Shown: positions 62,912 to 64,000 of the stretch, one piece after another
Position numbering within the stretch: the first letter of the stretch is position 1
How the letters are laid out: each line of letters starts with the position of its first letter
Source of the DNA: Methylomonas sp.
Lineage (GTDB): Bacteria > Pseudomonadota > Gammaproteobacteria > Methylococcales > Methylomonadaceae
Reading direction: 5' to 3'
DNA length: 64,000 nucleotides
Assembly: GCA_002929135.1 (NCBI GenBank)
Contig: PESC01000032.1
Location: 1-64,000, forward strand
The notes under the pieces: generated by a model
Database searches by the model: none
What the model was told of the DNA's origin: nothing
What the model saw: only the letters and a program-made list of their open reading frames with translations
Position numbers and translations under genes: made by a program

Positions 62912-64000
62912 ATGTTTTCATTAGTACGCATAATTTTGATCGGATTGCTCATGGCCTTGTCGCCTTGGGTGCACGCCGAAGGTCTGACCATCGAAATCAC
63001 CAAGGGCGCACAAACAGCCATGCCCATTGCCATTGTGCCCTTTGGTCAGCAAGGCGGGATCGGCAACGTCAAACTCAGCGATGTCATATCGTCCGATCTG
63101 GCGGGTAGCGGTTTTTTCAAAACCTTGTCGGAAGATGAGATGTTGAGCCAGCCCAATGACCCCGAGCGCATCAATTTCCGCGAATGGCAGGCACTGGGCC
63201 AGGAATACATGGTCATCGGCCAGGTACAGGGCAACGGTAATGCATTCAACATCGTGTTTCATCTGTTCAATGTTCACAATGGCCAGTTGATCATGGGCTA
63301 CCGCATGACGGCGGGCGGCCACGAACTGCGTCGCGCTGCCCATCACATCAGCGATCTGATTTTCGAGAAACTGACCGGTCGCAAAGGTGTGTTCAATACC
63401 CGCATTGCCTATGTCACCACGACAACGCGCGGCAACGCCCGGCAGTTCATGTTACAGATAGCCGATGCCGACGGTTCCAACCCCCGTACGATTGCCGAAT
63501 CGCCCGAACCCATCATGGCACCGGCTTGGTCACCGGATGGCAGCCGCATCGCTTACGTGTCGTTCCACACCAAGCGCTCGGAAATTTTCGTGCAGACGCT
63601 GGCCACCGGTCAGCGTGAAAGCGTGTCGTCTTTTCCTGGCATCAACGGTGCACCCGCTTGGTCGCCCGATGGCAGCCGCCTGGCGATAACCTTGTCCAAG
63701 GATGGTAGCCCCGATGTCTATGTGCTGAACTTGGCGGGCAAAGGCTTGACCCGACTGACCTCGGGTTTGTCTATCGATACGGAACCGACCTGGTCGCCCG
63801 ATGGCAGCACTATCGTATTTACCTCCGATCAAGGCGGCAAACCCCAGCTTTATACGATACCCAGCGGCGGTGGCCGGGCAACACGGTTGACCTTCCAGGG
63901 CGACTACAATGCCCGCCCCCGGTTTTCGCCCGATGGCCGTAGCCTGGCCATGGTTCACGGCAGCGGCGGTGGCTATAAAATTGCTGTCATGGATATGGCC
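62912..64000 (+). CDS. tolB: Tol-Pal system protein TolB (truncated at window end)
   Basis: ATG 62912: MFSLVRIILIGLLMALSPWVHAEGLTIEITKGAQTAMPIAIVPFGQQGG..., open to 64000; WSPDGS beta-propeller repeats. Confidence 0.95.
   Translation, partial: MFSLVRIILIGLLMALSPWVHAEGLTIEITKGAQTAMPIAIVPFGQQGGIGNVKLSDVISSDLAGSGFFKTLSEDEMLSQPNDPERINFREWQALGQEYMVIGQVQGNGNAFNIVFHLFNVHNGQLIMGYRMTAGGHELRRAAHHISDLIFEKLTGRKGVFNTRIAYVTTTTRGNARQFMLQIADADGSNPRTIAESPEPIMAPAWSPDGSRIAYVSFHTKRSEIFVQTLATGQRESVSSFPGINGAPAWSPDGSRLAITLSKDGSPDVYVLNLAGKGLTRLTSGLSIDTEPTWSPDGSTIVFTSDQGGKPQLYTIPSGGGRATRLTFQGDYNARPRFSPDGRSLAMVHGSGGGYKIAVMDMA

Overview
The window is dense gammaproteobacterial chromosome, methanotroph/Methylomonas-like by gene content and PEP-CTERM style; that taxonomic guess is inference only. 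Most of it is housekeeping sequence: metG, pyrF, tRNA-Arg(CCG), relA, htpG, exbB-exbD-lpxK-ycaR-kdsB, aroC, prmB, ppdK, nadD-rsfS, motAB, tadA, sua5, csp, ettA, hfq-hflX-hflK-hflC, hisZ, purA, alaC-hom-thrC, and ybgC-tolQ-tolR-tolA-tolB (tolB cut by the right edge). Accessory content is mainly signalling: four GGDEF proteins, two of them also EAL, two HDOD proteins and two hybrid kinases. There are also PEP-CTERM proteins, TA-like modules and short palindromic repeats. Leading candidates for something undescribed: (a) a tight HDOD / PAS-GGDEF-EAL-CZB / hybrid kinase-Hpt / HDOD-REC-GGDEF gene cluster at 29.4-37.9 kb; (b) a wHTH-PAS-GGDEF-EAL fusion split by one in-frame amber codon at 9876; (c) a 722-aa protein with a C-terminal zeta-toxin-like kinase and a degenerate Fic-like N-terminal motif at 17.1-19.3 kb. 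Three disrupted reading frames were found: the hsdM C-terminus, the wHTH fusion, and a CopG/BrnA-like antitoxin remnant. All assignments come from reading the sequence and translations; no database search was run.
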